Notes: generated by a model from the letters alone, not told the origin. 64,000 nt of DNA from Thalassovita litoralis (GCF_900182725.1 NZ_FXTO01000003.1:1-64000), one strand, 5' to 3'; numbered from the stretch's first letter, positions 36,293 through 45,219 are shown. Numbers and translations: made by a program.

Positions 36293-37000
36293 ATGACAAA
36301 CCCCATCGACCTATATTACTGGCCCACGCCGAATGGCTGGAAAATCTCTATTGCGCTGGAAGAAATGGGCCTGCCCTACACCCTGCATCTGGTGAATATC
36401 GGGAAGGGCGAACAATTCGACCCCGAGTTTCTGAAACTATCCCCCAATAACCGTATGCCCGCGATCATGGACCCGGACGGGCCGGACGGCGCACCGATTT
36501 CCATCTTTGAATCCGGCGCGATCCTGCAATATCTGGCCCGCAAGACCGGCCAGTTCTATGGCGAAACCGAACGCGACCGAATTGCCGTGGACCAATGGCT
36601 GATGTGGCAAATGGGCGGCGTCGGCCCGATGGCCGGTCAGGCGCATCATTTCCTGAAATACGCCCCGGCGATGGAACCCCCGCAAGACCTGCCCTATGCC
36701 AAGGATCGTTATCGCAACGAAGTGTCCCGCCTGTATCGCGTGATGGATACGCAATTGGGCAAAACCCGCTATATCGCGGGCGACTTCTACTCGATCGCCG
36801 ATATGGCGCTGTGGGGTTGGGTGTCTTTGTGGGAAGGCCAGCAACAAACGCTGGACGACAAGCCCAACCTGAAACGCTGGCTGGATGAACTCTCGGCCCG
36901 TCCCGCAGTACAAAAAGGCCGTGCGCTATCTGCCGACCAGCGCACACAGGGCGGGCAGGATAAAGAAGCCCAAAAGGTTCTGTTCGGTCAAAAAGGCTGA
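36293..37000 (+). CDS. Glutathione S-transferase family protein (YfcG/GstB-like)
   Basis: 235 aa. The N-terminal thioredoxin-like domain (LYYWPTPNGWKISIALEEMG) has the Asn-type active site (TPNGWK) of disulfide-bond reductases of the Nu class, then NNRMPAIMDPDG and SIFESGAILQYLA. A C-terminal all-helical domain starts near 95. It probably reduces disulfides or peroxides with glutathione in the cytoplasm. It follows the hydrolase gene by 28 bases and may be co-transcribed. Confidence 0.9.
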   Translation: MTNPIDLYYWPTPNGWKISIALEEMGLPYTLHLVNIGKGEQFDPEFLKLSPNNRMPAIMDPDGPDGAPISIFESGAILQYLARKTGQFYGETERDRIAVDQWLMWQMGGVGPMAGQAHHFLKYAPAMEPPQDLPYAKDRYRNEVSRLYRVMDTQLGKTRYIAGDFYSIADMALWGWVSLWEGQQQTLDDKPNLKRWLDELSARPAVQKGRALSADQRTQGGQDKEAQKVLFGQKG

Positions 37001-37052
37001 TTGAACCGTCACGCGCCTCCGAAACGGTCAGGCGCGTGACACCGTTGTAAAT

Positions 37053-37165
37053 GAGTATTTTTGGCAAGATGAAAGCAGTCGTTGCGCCCCAATAGCACGG
37101 AGGTGCCGCGCATTAACGTCAACGGCGGCGCGCAACGCTATGGCTCTTTCTTGGTAAAAATATCC
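37053..37165 (+). repeat. 113-bp element with inverted terminal arms
   Basis: It starts GAGTATTTTTGGCAAGATGA and ends with CTTTCTTGGTAAAAATATCC, whose complement GGATATTTTTACCAAGAAAG is a variant of the start arm. The centre contains GCATTAACGTCAAC. It has the same plan as 43425-43544. It fills most of the spacer between the GST gene and yciB. Confidence 0.78.
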
Positions 37166-37197
37166 AATTCCGACCCATCCGCCGAGCGCGCCACTGA

Positions 37198-37806
37198 TCA
37201 GGTTTCAGGCGTATCTTCCCCGGTTCCGTATTTTTTGAACACCGACCCTTGGGTCAGGAAAAACAGGAAAATTGCCGCCGTCAGCCCGAAGGTTTTGAAA
37301 TAGACCCAGGTTTCCGTGCTTTGCGTGCGCCAGATCGCTTCGTTCAAGACAGCCAGCCCAAAGAAGAACCCACACAGGCGGCGGGTCAGGATCATCCAAC
37401 CGTCATGTGTCAGCGGCAAGGCCGCATCCATCACCGATTGCAGATAGCTTTCGCCGCGCAACAGGCCAAACCCCAGCGCCCCGCCGAACAGCACATAAAT
37501 CAGCGTTGGTTTCATTTTAAAGAAACGGTCGTCGTTCAACCAGACCGACAAGCCGCCGAAAACCACCACCAGCACCAGTGTCACGACCTGCATCTTTGAC
37601 AGATGGCCCGTCAGTTTCCACAACAGCCCGGTGGAAATCAGCATCAGCGGAATGAACCCGGCCGTGACCAGAATGAAGCCTTCGTAGTCGGCCCCGCCAA
37701 TGGTGAACACCCGGTCCTTCAGCCAGACATAGGCGGCAAAGAACACCACCACCGGCCCCAGTTCCAGCGCCGTTTTCAGCATCGGGTTGATTTTCTGCTC
37801 TGCCAT
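37198..37806 (-). CDS. yciB: Inner membrane-spanning protein YciB / intracellular septation protein A
   Basis: 202 aa with about five to six membrane helices: LKTALELGPVVVFFAAYVW at the start, TLIYVLFGGALGFGLL in the middle, RLCGFFFGLAVLNEAIWR as the family signature, and a final helix with FKTFGLTAAIFLFFLTQ. YciB/IspZ proteins affect septation and envelope integrity; the mechanism is unclear. I chose ATG 37806. It is downstream of a DMT transporter gene by 11 bases and so lies in a three-gene reverse operon. Confidence 0.92.
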   Translation of the reverse strand: MAEQKINPMLKTALELGPVVVFFAAYVWLKDRVFTIGGADYEGFILVTAGFIPLMLISTGLLWKLTGHLSKMQVVTLVLVVVFGGLSVWLNDDRFFKMKPTLIYVLFGGALGFGLLRGESYLQSVMDAALPLTHDGWMILTRRLCGFFFGLAVLNEAIWRTQSTETWVYFKTFGLTAAIFLFFLTQGSVFKKYGTGEDTPET

Positions 37807-37817
37807 TTGGTTGCCTT

Positions 37818-38720
37818 TCAGCCTCCCATTTCCACAATCACCGCGCCCGCCGCGATCAGTGCCATCAGCACCAGACGGCGTGGCCCGACGGTTTCCTTCA
37901 GGAACACCCACCCGATCACCGCCGCGAACACGGTCGAGGTTTCCCGCAACACCGCCGCTTCGCCCACTTTGTCCAGCCGCGTTGCCATCATCACCGACCC
38001 GAAGCTGAAAAACGCGATCACCGCGCCCACAAAGCCCCGCATCAGCAGCGGCGGCAATTCGGGTCGGTCCCGCATGGACCGCCAGCGCAGCGCCGCCACA
38101 ACCGGCATAGCAATTCCATCGAATAGAAAGAACCACGCCAAAAAGGTAAATGGGTCCGCCGTGGCCCGGATACCATAGGCGTCATAGGTCGTATAGAGCG
38201 CGGCAAAGCTGCCGGTGATCACCGCCAACCCCAGCGCAACCCCTAAAACTCCGCGATTTCCCTCTAGTTTCAGGTAGTTATACAGCGCCAACCCGAAAAT
38301 CCCGCTGAGCAGCACGCCGACACCCAGCCATTGAATCAGGGTAAAGACCTCTCCGAACAGCAGATATGCGCCGATTACGGTGAAAAACGGCCCGGTGCCG
38401 CGTACCACTGGATAGACCACCGTATAAGACCCGCGCGAATAGGCCATCGCCTGCAACACTTTGTAGATCGTATGAACCACAAAGGCCCCGGCAAAGATCG
38501 GCCACATATGCGGTTCGGGAAATGGCACCACAAAGAATGCAAAGGGCGCGGCCATTGCACCATAAAAGAAATCAATCGCCCCGCGCGACATCCACGGATC
38601 ATGCCGCCCTTTTTGGATCGCCCCAAAAATCGCGTGCAAAAAGGCCGCCAGCAGGGCCAGGCTTAACGCCAGTTGATGACCGGCCTCTGTGCCTTCCAGC
38701 CCAACCAGCCAGGCGCTCAT
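37818..38720 (-). CDS. EamA/DMT-family transporter
   Basis: 300 aa, about ten membrane helices in two EamA repeats (AYSRGSYTVVYPVVRGTGPFF and ETSTVFAAVIGWVFLKETVG are the paired hallmark stretches). The substrate is unknown. The start ATG 38720 overlaps the stop of the upstream gene by 4 bases (ATGA). It precedes yciB by 11 bases, suggesting one operon of 38717-39157, this gene and yciB. Confidence 0.86.
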   Translation of the reverse strand: MSAWLVGLEGTEAGHQLALSLALLAAFLHAIFGAIQKGRHDPWMSRGAIDFFYGAMAAPFAFFVVPFPEPHMWPIFAGAFVVHTIYKVLQAMAYSRGSYTVVYPVVRGTGPFFTVIGAYLLFGEVFTLIQWLGVGVLLSGIFGLALYNYLKLEGNRGVLGVALGLAVITGSFAALYTTYDAYGIRATADPFTFLAWFFLFDGIAMPVVAALRWRSMRDRPELPPLLMRGFVGAVIAFFSFGSVMMATRLDKVGEAAVLRETSTVFAAVIGWVFLKETVGPRRLVLMALIAAGAVIVEMGG

Positions 38721-39157
38721 ATCATGCGCGGGTCCGCCATCCCCATCATGCTGGACAGATGCGCCCGCGCCCGTTCGGCCAGATCCACATCCCGCCCTTT
38801 CAGGGTACGCACACGTTCCCCGCCCACAGGGTTCATCGCGTAGGATTCGATCAATTCGGTTTCCAGACTGTCGATGACAAAGCTGTTGCGATACCCCGGA
38901 CTGACACAAACATGCGCGACCTGCGGCACCGCATCTTCGACATGCGAATCCCAGATGATCCGCGCCAAGCCCACAACATCGGCCCCATCCGCCACGATAC
39001 ATTCAGCGCACAACACGCGTCCCTCGGGCCAATCGCGGAAATGGTTTTGCCCGTCAAAGTCGATCCGGGCACTTTCCAGCAGATCGTCCATCGCTTCGAA
39101 CAGGGCATTATTGTCCCATTCGCTGCATGAATTCAGTGTCTCATGGATTTCCAGCAT
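38717..39157 (-). CDS. Hypothetical protein, possibly GNAT-like
   Basis: 146 aa from ATG 39157 (MLEIHETLNSCSEWDNN). The middle (VVGLARIIWDS, then VAHVCVSPGYRNSFVIDSLE) resembles the strand-loop-helix of GNAT acetyltransferases, but the acetyl-CoA motif (R/Q-x-x-G-x-G/A) is not clear. The C-terminus is arginine-rich and helical. The long open frame upstream is not coding by composition. It is the first gene of a coupled operon with the DMT transporter and yciB. Confidence 0.6.
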   Translation of the reverse strand: MLEIHETLNSCSEWDNNALFEAMDDLLESARIDFDGQNHFRDWPEGRVLCAECIVADGADVVGLARIIWDSHVEDAVPQVAHVCVSPGYRNSFVIDSLETELIESYAMNPVGGERVRTLKGRDVDLAERARAHLSSMMGMADPRMI

Positions 39158-39216
39158 CCTGCCCGTCCGCGTCTTTCTTGTTGTGTGCCATCTGCGAATC
39201 CCCTGTGAAACAAGGG

Positions 39217-39314
39217 AAATTTCCGAATGGTCGGAAATTTGTGACTCGGGCGCGGTGGATTCACAAGCCGACTCTTGGGGATAAACGGGGGATAAGCACG
39301 GGGATAAACGGGGG
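39217..39314. other. Hairpin and DnaA-box-like repeats in a 322-base spacer
   Basis: Within the gene-free 39158-39479, a 10-bp palindrome AAATTTCCGA-ATGG-TCGGAAATTT lies at 39217-39240. GGGGATAAACGGGGG is then directly repeated at 39277-39291 and 39300-39314, with another GGGGATAA between. TGGGGATAA (39276-39284) is one base from the DnaA box TGTGGATAA. Possible roles are a DnaA-titration or regulatory site for either flanking gene; none is shown. Confidence 0.4.
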
Positions 39315-39479
39315 AAATCCTGTGAGTCCCCAAAATGACCCGCAAAGCCAGTTATTCGCATTCTTGACCTTCCCCAGCCGCCCCCTATTTTAGCGCCAAG
39401 CGAGGACGACCTCCCCCGTGGCGATACAGACGCGGGCCACATGCGCGGGACGACCCGTAAATCACAAACGGGGTATCCG

Positions 39480-39902
39480 ATGCGCAACACAGCGGACCGC
39501 ATTCGTCATGCAATTTCATTTGAACTGATTGGGCTGGCCTTGGTCACGCCATTGGGCGCGTGGGTGTTTGACACGCCGATGCAGGATATTGGCATTGTGT
39601 CGCTGCTGAGCGCCATTGCTGCAACGCTGTGGAATTACATCTATAATCTGGGCTTTGACCGGGTTTTAATGCGCGTGCGGGGGGATGTCCGCAAAACGGT
39701 CCCCCTGCGCATTGCCCACGCGGTTTTATTCGAGGCCGGGCTGCTGCTGGTGCTGCTGCCGTTGTTCGCGTGGTATCTGGGAATTACCCTGCTACAGGCA
39801 TTTCTGATGGATATGTCTTTTGCAGGGTTTTATCTGGTCTATGCCTTTGTCTTTAATTGGGCATATGACGTGATTTTTCCAATCCCGGTGAACGCCGGTT
39901 AA
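39480..39902 (+). CDS. PACE-family efflux protein (AceI-like)
   Basis: 140 aa with four membrane helices in two bacterial transmembrane pair (BTP) units: RIRHAISFELIGLALVTPLG and RIAHAVLFEAGLLLVLLPLF. The second helix of each has the family Trp-Asn-Tyr or Asn-Trp-Ala-Tyr-Asp signature (LWNYIYNLGFD and FNWAYDVIFP), and the key Glu of helix 1 (FELIG) is present. PACE proteins export chlorhexidine, acriflavine or, naturally, short diamines by proton exchange. It overlaps ftsY by 4 bases, convergent. Confidence 0.9.
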   Translation: MRNTADRIRHAISFELIGLALVTPLGAWVFDTPMQDIGIVSLLSAIAATLWNYIYNLGFDRVLMRVRGDVRKTVPLRIAHAVLFEAGLLLVLLPLFAWYLGITLLQAFLMDMSFAGFYLVYAFVFNWAYDVIFPIPVNAG

Positions 39903-41014
39903 TCCGCCCCCGTCAGCGCCCTTGCAAACTCTTCCGGGTCGAACGGGGCCAGATCGTCGATCTGTTCGCCTACCCCGATTGCATGGATCGGCAGCCCGAA
40001 TTTATCCGCCAGTGCCACCAGAACGCCGCCCTTGGCGGTGCCGTCCAGCTTGGTCATCACCAGCCCGGACACATCCGCCAGCTTTTGAAAGGTTTCCACC
40101 TGCGACAGCGCATTTTGCCCCGTCGTGGCATCCAGCACTAACAGCGTGTTATGTGGCGCGGTTTCGTCCTTTTTGCGGATCACCCGGACGATTTTGGCCA
40201 GTTCTTCCATCAAATCCTTGCGGTTTTGCAAGCGGCCCGCCGTGTCGATCATCAGCAGATCGGCGCCGTCCGCCTCGGCCCGCACCATCGCGTCGTATGC
40301 CAAACTGGCAGGATCGGACCCTTCGGGAGCGGTCAGCACCGGCACACCCGCACGATCCCCCCAAACCTGAAGCTGCTCAACCGCCGCCGCGCGGAACGTA
40401 TCCCCCGCCGCGATGACCACTGATTTTCCAGCGGCCTTGAACTGGCTGGCCAGCTTGCCGATGGTCGTGGTCTTGCCCGATCCATTGACCCCAACCACCA
40501 GCACCACCTGCGGTTTTTTGGGATAGATCGGCATCGGCTTTGCCACCGACCCCATGATCCGGGCGATTTCTGCGGCTAACAGATCCTTGATTTCCTCGGT
40601 CGACAGTTTTTTACCGAACCGCCCTTCGGCGATATTGGCCGTCACCCGCAGCGCCGTATCCACCCCCATATCCGAGGCAATCAGCAGTTCTTCCAACTGC
40701 TCCAGCATGTCGTCGTCCAATGTACGACGCACGACAGCTTTGGTTTCACGGCCCAGTAACCGCCCCAATAAACCGGGTTTCGCCGGGGCATCCGGGGACT
40801 CAACCGGGGGGGGCGTCGGTGTCGATACGGGCGCTTCCGCCGCCTGTGGTACGGAGGCAGGCGCAACCACCGGATCAGCCGCAGGCGCAACAGGCTCGGG
40901 CGCGGTGGTCGCCGCGTCTTCCTGACCACCATCTTCCACGATGGCATCCAGCCCTTCCTCCAATTTGGACGAAGACCGGGTCAAACGTTGTTTCAGCTTG
41001 CCGAAAAAAGACAT
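39899..41014 (-). CDS. ftsY: Signal recognition particle receptor FtsY
   Basis: 371 aa SRP-GTPase that docks the ribosome/SRP complex at the membrane. An acidic Ala/Pro-rich A domain (about 1-85) is followed by the N domain and the G domain with VVGVNGSGKTTTIGKLA (P-loop), DTFRAAAVEQL, DTAGR and TKLDGTAKGG. I chose ATG 41014 (MSFFGKLKQRL), the usual start. ffh is not nearby. The YhhN-like gene lies 58 bases upstream on the same strand. Confidence 0.97.
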   Translation of the reverse strand: MSFFGKLKQRLTRSSSKLEEGLDAIVEDGGQEDAATTAPEPVAPAADPVVAPASVPQAAEAPVSTPTPPPVESPDAPAKPGLLGRLLGRETKAVVRRTLDDDMLEQLEELLIASDMGVDTALRVTANIAEGRFGKKLSTEEIKDLLAAEIARIMGSVAKPMPIYPKKPQVVLVVGVNGSGKTTTIGKLASQFKAAGKSVVIAAGDTFRAAAVEQLQVWGDRAGVPVLTAPEGSDPASLAYDAMVRAEADGADLLMIDTAGRLQNRKDLMEELAKIVRVIRKKDETAPHNTLLVLDATTGQNALSQVETFQKLADVSGLVMTKLDGTAKGGVLVALADKFGLPIHAIGVGEQIDDLAPFDPEEFARALTGAD

Positions 41015-41072
41015 GCAGCCCTCCGCAGGTGTTTCACACCACCTAGCCATTCTGGCCCCGCAATGGAAGCCC

Positions 41073-41705
41073 TTAGCCCGCAATCCCGTGCAACAGCCCC
41101 CACAGGATCAGCCCTTGCGCGGCATAATACAGCCCCCAAACCGCAAAGGCCGCCAGACGCCCGCCCTTGCCCAGAAATAATATCGTCGACAGGATCAGGT
41201 CCGACGCAATGAAACACAATGCCCCGCCCAACAAAAACAGGCGCGGCCCACCGGACAGCGCGGCACTGACCCCCATCGCCAGAATCAACACAACATACCC
41301 CCGCACCGCCCCGCGCAAAGCGCCGGTCCGGGGGGATAGCCAAACCTCGGTCGACAGGCCCAGGCAGATCAGACCAGCCAGCACGGCCCAGAACACCCCA
41401 TCCGTCCCGCGCATCGGAAACAGCGTCAGGAAACTGACCACATAGAACACATGCCCCAAGGCAAAAGCCCCGATCCCCGCCTTCAGCATCACCGGACCGG
41501 GACGGGATAGCAGGTAATCGCCCGCGATACAGGCCCACAGCCCGACCACCGCCAGCAACGGTAGGCCCGCCATGCTGACCGCCAGCGCAGGCAACACCAT
41601 TGCCCCGGTCTTGATCCCCGTGCGTAGCCAGCTTTCGCCACGCCAGCAAAAGCCCACGCCATAGATCAGCGCCAACATCCCGCCCAGACCGATCAATCCC
41701 GCCAT
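41073..41705 (-). CDS. YhhN-family membrane protein (lysoplasmalogenase-like)
   Basis: 210 aa, about eight hydrophobic helices. The family Asp pair lies in CIAGDYLLSRPG and FIASDLILSTILF, which corresponds to the active-site region of TMEM86/YhhN lysoplasmalogenases. It is likely an inner-membrane hydrolase of vinyl-ether or related lysolipids, though bacterial roles are largely unproven. The ATG has GGGGAAC upstream. It is followed by ftsY on the same strand. Confidence 0.83.
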   Translation of the reverse strand: MAGLIGLGGMLALIYGVGFCWRGESWLRTGIKTGAMVLPALAVSMAGLPLLAVVGLWACIAGDYLLSRPGPVMLKAGIGAFALGHVFYVVSFLTLFPMRGTDGVFWAVLAGLICLGLSTEVWLSPRTGALRGAVRGYVVLILAMGVSAALSGGPRLFLLGGALCFIASDLILSTILFLGKGGRLAAFAVWGLYYAAQGLILWGLLHGIAG

Positions 41706-41822
41706 ATGTTCCCCTCGGATTTAGCGCGTATCATAAGGGCGGCACCGGCATCGCACCACCGATTTCCCCCACCCGCGCAAATGTGACTTGGCAGCACGCC
41801 CACCCCACGGCACAGTTCCGGC

Positions 41823-42215
41823 ATGAGATACACAGCCCTTTTCACCCTGTTCATGGCCGCGCCGTTAACCGCCGAAACCGCCCTGACGGCCGATCAGTTC
41901 GATGCCTATACGCGCGGCAAAACCTTTTACTATGCCGAGGCAGGCACCCCCTATGGCGGCGAAGAATATCTGGAAAACCGCCGCGTCCGCTGGTCCTTTT
42001 TGGATGGCCGTTGCAAGGACGGGCATTGGTACGAAGACGCCGGTCAGATTTGTTTCGTCTACGAGGACATGCCCGATCCCCAATGCTGGGCGTTCTTTGA
42101 TACTCCGGGCGGGCTGATGGCGCGGTTTGAAAACGACAGCGCGGCAACCACCCTGTATGAAACCCAAAAAACGGACAAACCGATGCAGTGCATGGGGCCA
42201 GATGTGGGTGTATAA
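41823..42215 (+). CDS. Hypothetical secreted protein
   Basis: 130 aa. A short signal peptide covers residues 1-17 (YTALFTLFMAAPLTAETA). The mature part has pairs of cysteines (DGRCKDGHW, QICFVYED, PQCWAFF, MQCMGPD) and a beta-rich pattern (RRVRWSFLDGRCKDGHWYED). I recall similar uncharacterised periplasmic proteins in Roseobacter genomes, possibly DUF995-like. It stands alone with 149 bases before the AlkB gene. Confidence 0.7.
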   Translation: MRYTALFTLFMAAPLTAETALTADQFDAYTRGKTFYYAEAGTPYGGEEYLENRRVRWSFLDGRCKDGHWYEDAGQICFVYEDMPDPQCWAFFDTPGGLMARFENDSAATTLYETQKTDKPMQCMGPDVGV

Positions 42216-42364
42216 CCTGCACAAAGCGAACCTTTCAGACGAATCTTTTGACGTAAAACCCCGCCATTCGATAGAATTTACAACTTTCGCCACATTTCCG
42301 CTTTTCTGTGACCCCGACCGCCGCCTAAGCTGCCGACAGGGATAATACAGGACAAAACGGCGGC

Positions 42365-43426
42365 ATGATCCTTTTCGCATTGGCTACGTTGCTACCGGCG
42401 GTTTTGCTGTGCCTTGGGGCCATCTGGGGCGGGGTCTGGATTTGGGCCGGGGTCAGCGCAATCACTGTGCTGTGCTTTACCATCGACCGCCTGATCGCGG
42501 GCGAAGCCGCCCGCCGCAATGCCGATACCGAATTTCCCGCCGGTGACGTGCTATCGGTCACGCTGGCCTTACTGCACCTGCCCATGCTGCTACTGGCTGT
42601 CACAGCCATAGGGGCGGGCAATGCTGTCCTGCCATTAACCCCGTGGGACCGCATCGGGGTGCTGATCGGCTTTGGCCTGTTTTTCGGCCAGATCGGTCAT
42701 CCCAATGCACATGAGCTGATCCACCGCTCCGGCAGGGTGCTGCGTGATCTGGGGGTTATGATCTATGCCACGCTGCTGATGGGGCATCATGCTTCGGCAC
42801 ATAGGTTAGTGCATCATGTCCATGTCGCCACCGGGGCTGATCCCAATTCGGCTCCAAAGGGGTTGGGGTTCTGGCGCTTCGCCCCCCGCGCATGGCTGGG
42901 ATCGTTCCGGGCTGGGCTAAGGGCCGAAACCGCCCTGCGCAGCCGATCCAGCCGCATGGGGCACCCAATTCATCCATATTTTATTTATACAGGGTGGTCG
43001 CTTATCATCATTAGCTCAAGTACCGCCTTAGCTGGATGGGCAGGCCTACTGGCCTGTCTTGGGTTGGCCGGTTACGCACAGGTTCAAATCCTGCTGGCCG
43101 ATTATGTGCAGCATTACGGCCTGCGCCGGTCCCTGCGCGACAACGGGAAACCCGAACCCGTCAACGCCGCCCATTCGTGGAACAGCCCGCATTTGTTTTC
43201 ATCCGCCATGATGCTGAACGCGCCCCGCCATTCGGATCACCACATACACCCATCGCGCCCCTATCCGGCACTGCGGCTGACGCCAGATATGCCCCGCCTG
43301 CCGCATTCGCTGCCTGTGATGGCAGTGATTGCCCTGATCCCGCCGCTGTGGCGCCGGGTCATGGATCACAGGCTAAACGCCCTGTCCCCCACAAACGTCA
43401 CGCCTGCCGCCCCCGCATCGGATTGA
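42365..43426 (+). CDS. alkB: Alkane 1-monooxygenase-like membrane di-iron hydroxylase
   Basis: 353 aa integral membrane protein. The histidine clusters of AlkB are all present: HELIH near 118, HRLVHHVHV near 142, and NAPRHSDHHIHPS near 288, with YVQHYGL near 248 and HSWNSPHLFSS before the last box. It probably hydroxylates the end of medium-chain alkanes or related fatty compounds. No rubredoxin, rubredoxin reductase or alcohol dehydrogenase gene is nearby, so electron partners must be elsewhere. Its stop codon overlaps the first bases of a repeat element. Confidence 0.88.
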   Translation: MILFALATLLPAVLLCLGAIWGGVWIWAGVSAITVLCFTIDRLIAGEAARRNADTEFPAGDVLSVTLALLHLPMLLLAVTAIGAGNAVLPLTPWDRIGVLIGFGLFFGQIGHPNAHELIHRSGRVLRDLGVMIYATLLMGHHASAHRLVHHVHVATGADPNSAPKGLGFWRFAPRAWLGSFRAGLRAETALRSRSSRMGHPIHPYFIYTGWSLIIISSSTALAGWAGLLACLGLAGYAQVQILLADYVQHYGLRRSLRDNGKPEPVNAAHSWNSPHLFSSAMMLNAPRHSDHHIHPSRPYPALRLTPDMPRLPHSLPVMAVIALIPPLWRRVMDHRLNALSPTNVTPAAPASD

Positions 43427-43544
43427 GTATTTTTGGCAAGATGAAACCAGCGCCCCGCGCCTGATCCTCCGCCCGGCACGCATTAACCTTACCGCGCGGT
43501 TGATAGGACACGCCGCGCCCGTTCTTTCTTGGTACAAATATCCG
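43425..43544 (+). repeat. 120-bp element with inverted terminal arms
   Basis: It starts GAGTATTTTTGGCAAGATGA and ends TTCTTTCTTGGTACAAATAT, then CC, so the ends are inverted variants of each other. The centre contains GCATTAACC, as in the copy at 37053. The next bases (CGCGCCGCAGGCATCC) also recur at 49633. It overlaps the last two bases of alkB and fills the gap to xseA. Confidence 0.78.
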
Positions 43545-43580
43545 CGCCGCAGGCATCCATCCACGCGGCCCGTGCGTCGC

Positions 43581-45146
43581 TTAGAACAGGCTGCCCTGTT
43601 CCGGCGGCTTGCGTTTCGGTTTTGGTGCCGCATCGGATTTTTCCGGGGCTTTAGCCTTGTCCCCCAGCGCGAACCGCCCATCCGCAAATTCGATTTCCAA
43701 CGCGGTCGCTTTGCCTGCTGCGGCGCTGGTTGTCACCACCGCCCCATCGCCGCGCACCACCGCATAGCCGCGTTTCAGCGTGGCCTTGTAGCCCAGAGTT
43801 TCACGCAACCGATCCAACCGTGCAACATCGCGCTGCCAGCCGTCGATTTGCCGTTGCCCTGCTTCGGACAGCCGCAGCGACAACCGCGCCAAATCAGTAG
43901 ATTTTCGTTTTAGATCAGCTTGTAATGGCGCGATATTCAAGCGATCCGCCCGCCGCGCCAACGCCTCTTTGCGGGTATCCACCACGCGCGTCAGCCCCCC
44001 CGCCAGACGTGGCGACAGGCCAGACAGGTGGCGTCGTTCGGATTCAATCCGGCGGCGCAGCGCGGCAGGCCGCAACCCGCCCGCCGTTTCCGACAGCCCC
44101 ACCCGGCGCATCTGTACCGACCGGATCAACGCCTGTGGCAACCGATCTGCCCAGATGTCCAGCCGTTGACGCGGGCCGTCCAGCAACGTGTCCACACGCG
44201 GCAAGGCGCGCGACAGATCCCGCAACCGTTGCCCGCGCTGCGCCACGCCTTGCGTCAGCGCCCGGCTAAGCCGCGCGTTCTGCTGGTCCAGCCAGCTAAG
44301 CAATTCCATCCGCACAGGCACCGCCAGTTCCGCCGCCGCCGTTGGGGTGGGCGCACGCATATCCGACACGAAATCAATCAGCGTGGTATCGGTTTCATGC
44401 CCCACCGCCGAAATCAGCGGAATATCGGATGCCGCCGCCGCTCGGGCGACGATTTCTTCGTTAAAGCCCCACAGATCCTCGATCGAGCCGCCACCCCGCG
44501 CGACAATAATCAGATCGGGACGCGGCAGCGCCCCGCCCGGTGTCAGCGCGTTAAAGCCCCGGATCGCATTTGCCACTTCGGGCGCACAGGCCGCCCCCTG
44601 TACCGCCACCGGCCAGATCAGCACCTTGCGCGGGAACCGATCCCGCAGACGGTGCAGAATATCGCGGATCACCGCCCCCGAGGGCGATGTCACAACCCCG
44701 ATCACCTCGGGCAGGTAGGGCAATTGTTTCTTGCGGGCGGGATCGAACAGCCCTTCGGCGGCCAGCGCCTGTTTGCGCTTTTCCAGCATCGCCATCAACG
44801 CGCCCATCCCGGCAGGTTTGATGTCTTCGATCACCATCTGGTATTTCGACTGCCCCGGAAAGGTGGTCAGACGGCCCGTGGCAACCACTTCCATGCCTTC
44901 TTCGGGGCGGGTGGTCATGCGGGTGAACACGCCCTTCCAGATTACTGCCGCAATCACTGCGCGGTCGTCTTTCAGGTCCAGATAGACATGGCCGGAGCGC
45001 GGCATGGAAACGCGCCCCACCTCGCCGCGGATGCGGATATGGGAAAACTCGCCCTCGATCATGCGTTTGACCGCCCCGGACAATTCCGAAACGCTAAATT
45101 CCGGGGCATTCAGCCCGTCAGAGGGTTCATCGAACAATTCGGACAT
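43581..45146 (-). CDS. xseA: Exodeoxyribonuclease VII large subunit
   Basis: 521 aa. With XseB it degrades single-stranded DNA. The N-terminal OB fold (SVSELSGAVKRMIEGEFSHI, IRGEVGRVSMPRSGHVYLDL) leads to the catalytic domain (VIGVVTSPSGAVIRDILHRL, ARGGGSIEDLWGFNEE, AVGHETDTTLIDFVSD) and a long coiled-coil region rich in Arg/Leu up to about residue 450. A Lys/Pro-rich tail closes the protein. I chose ATG 45146. It is divergent from purD across 73 bases. Confidence 0.96.
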   Translation of the reverse strand: MSELFDEPSDGLNAPEFSVSELSGAVKRMIEGEFSHIRIRGEVGRVSMPRSGHVYLDLKDDRAVIAAVIWKGVFTRMTTRPEEGMEVVATGRLTTFPGQSKYQMVIEDIKPAGMGALMAMLEKRKQALAAEGLFDPARKKQLPYLPEVIGVVTSPSGAVIRDILHRLRDRFPRKVLIWPVAVQGAACAPEVANAIRGFNALTPGGALPRPDLIIVARGGGSIEDLWGFNEEIVARAAAASDIPLISAVGHETDTTLIDFVSDMRAPTPTAAAELAVPVRMELLSWLDQQNARLSRALTQGVAQRGQRLRDLSRALPRVDTLLDGPRQRLDIWADRLPQALIRSVQMRRVGLSETAGGLRPAALRRRIESERRHLSGLSPRLAGGLTRVVDTRKEALARRADRLNIAPLQADLKRKSTDLARLSLRLSEAGQRQIDGWQRDVARLDRLRETLGYKATLKRGYAVVRGDGAVVTTSAAAGKATALEIEFADGRFALGDKAKAPEKSDAAPKPKRKPPEQGSLF

Positions 45147-45219
45147 TACGCACCTGTCTTGTATCCGGGGTCGGCGCACCTTAGAACGCCACCAACAGAA
45201 GGCCAAGCGGAGACACGGC

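Noticed and set aside
43080-43100. tRNA T-loop-like GGTTCAAATCC
   Set aside because: It lies inside the alkB reading frame with no acceptor or anticodon stem around it. No tRNA gene was found anywhere in the window.
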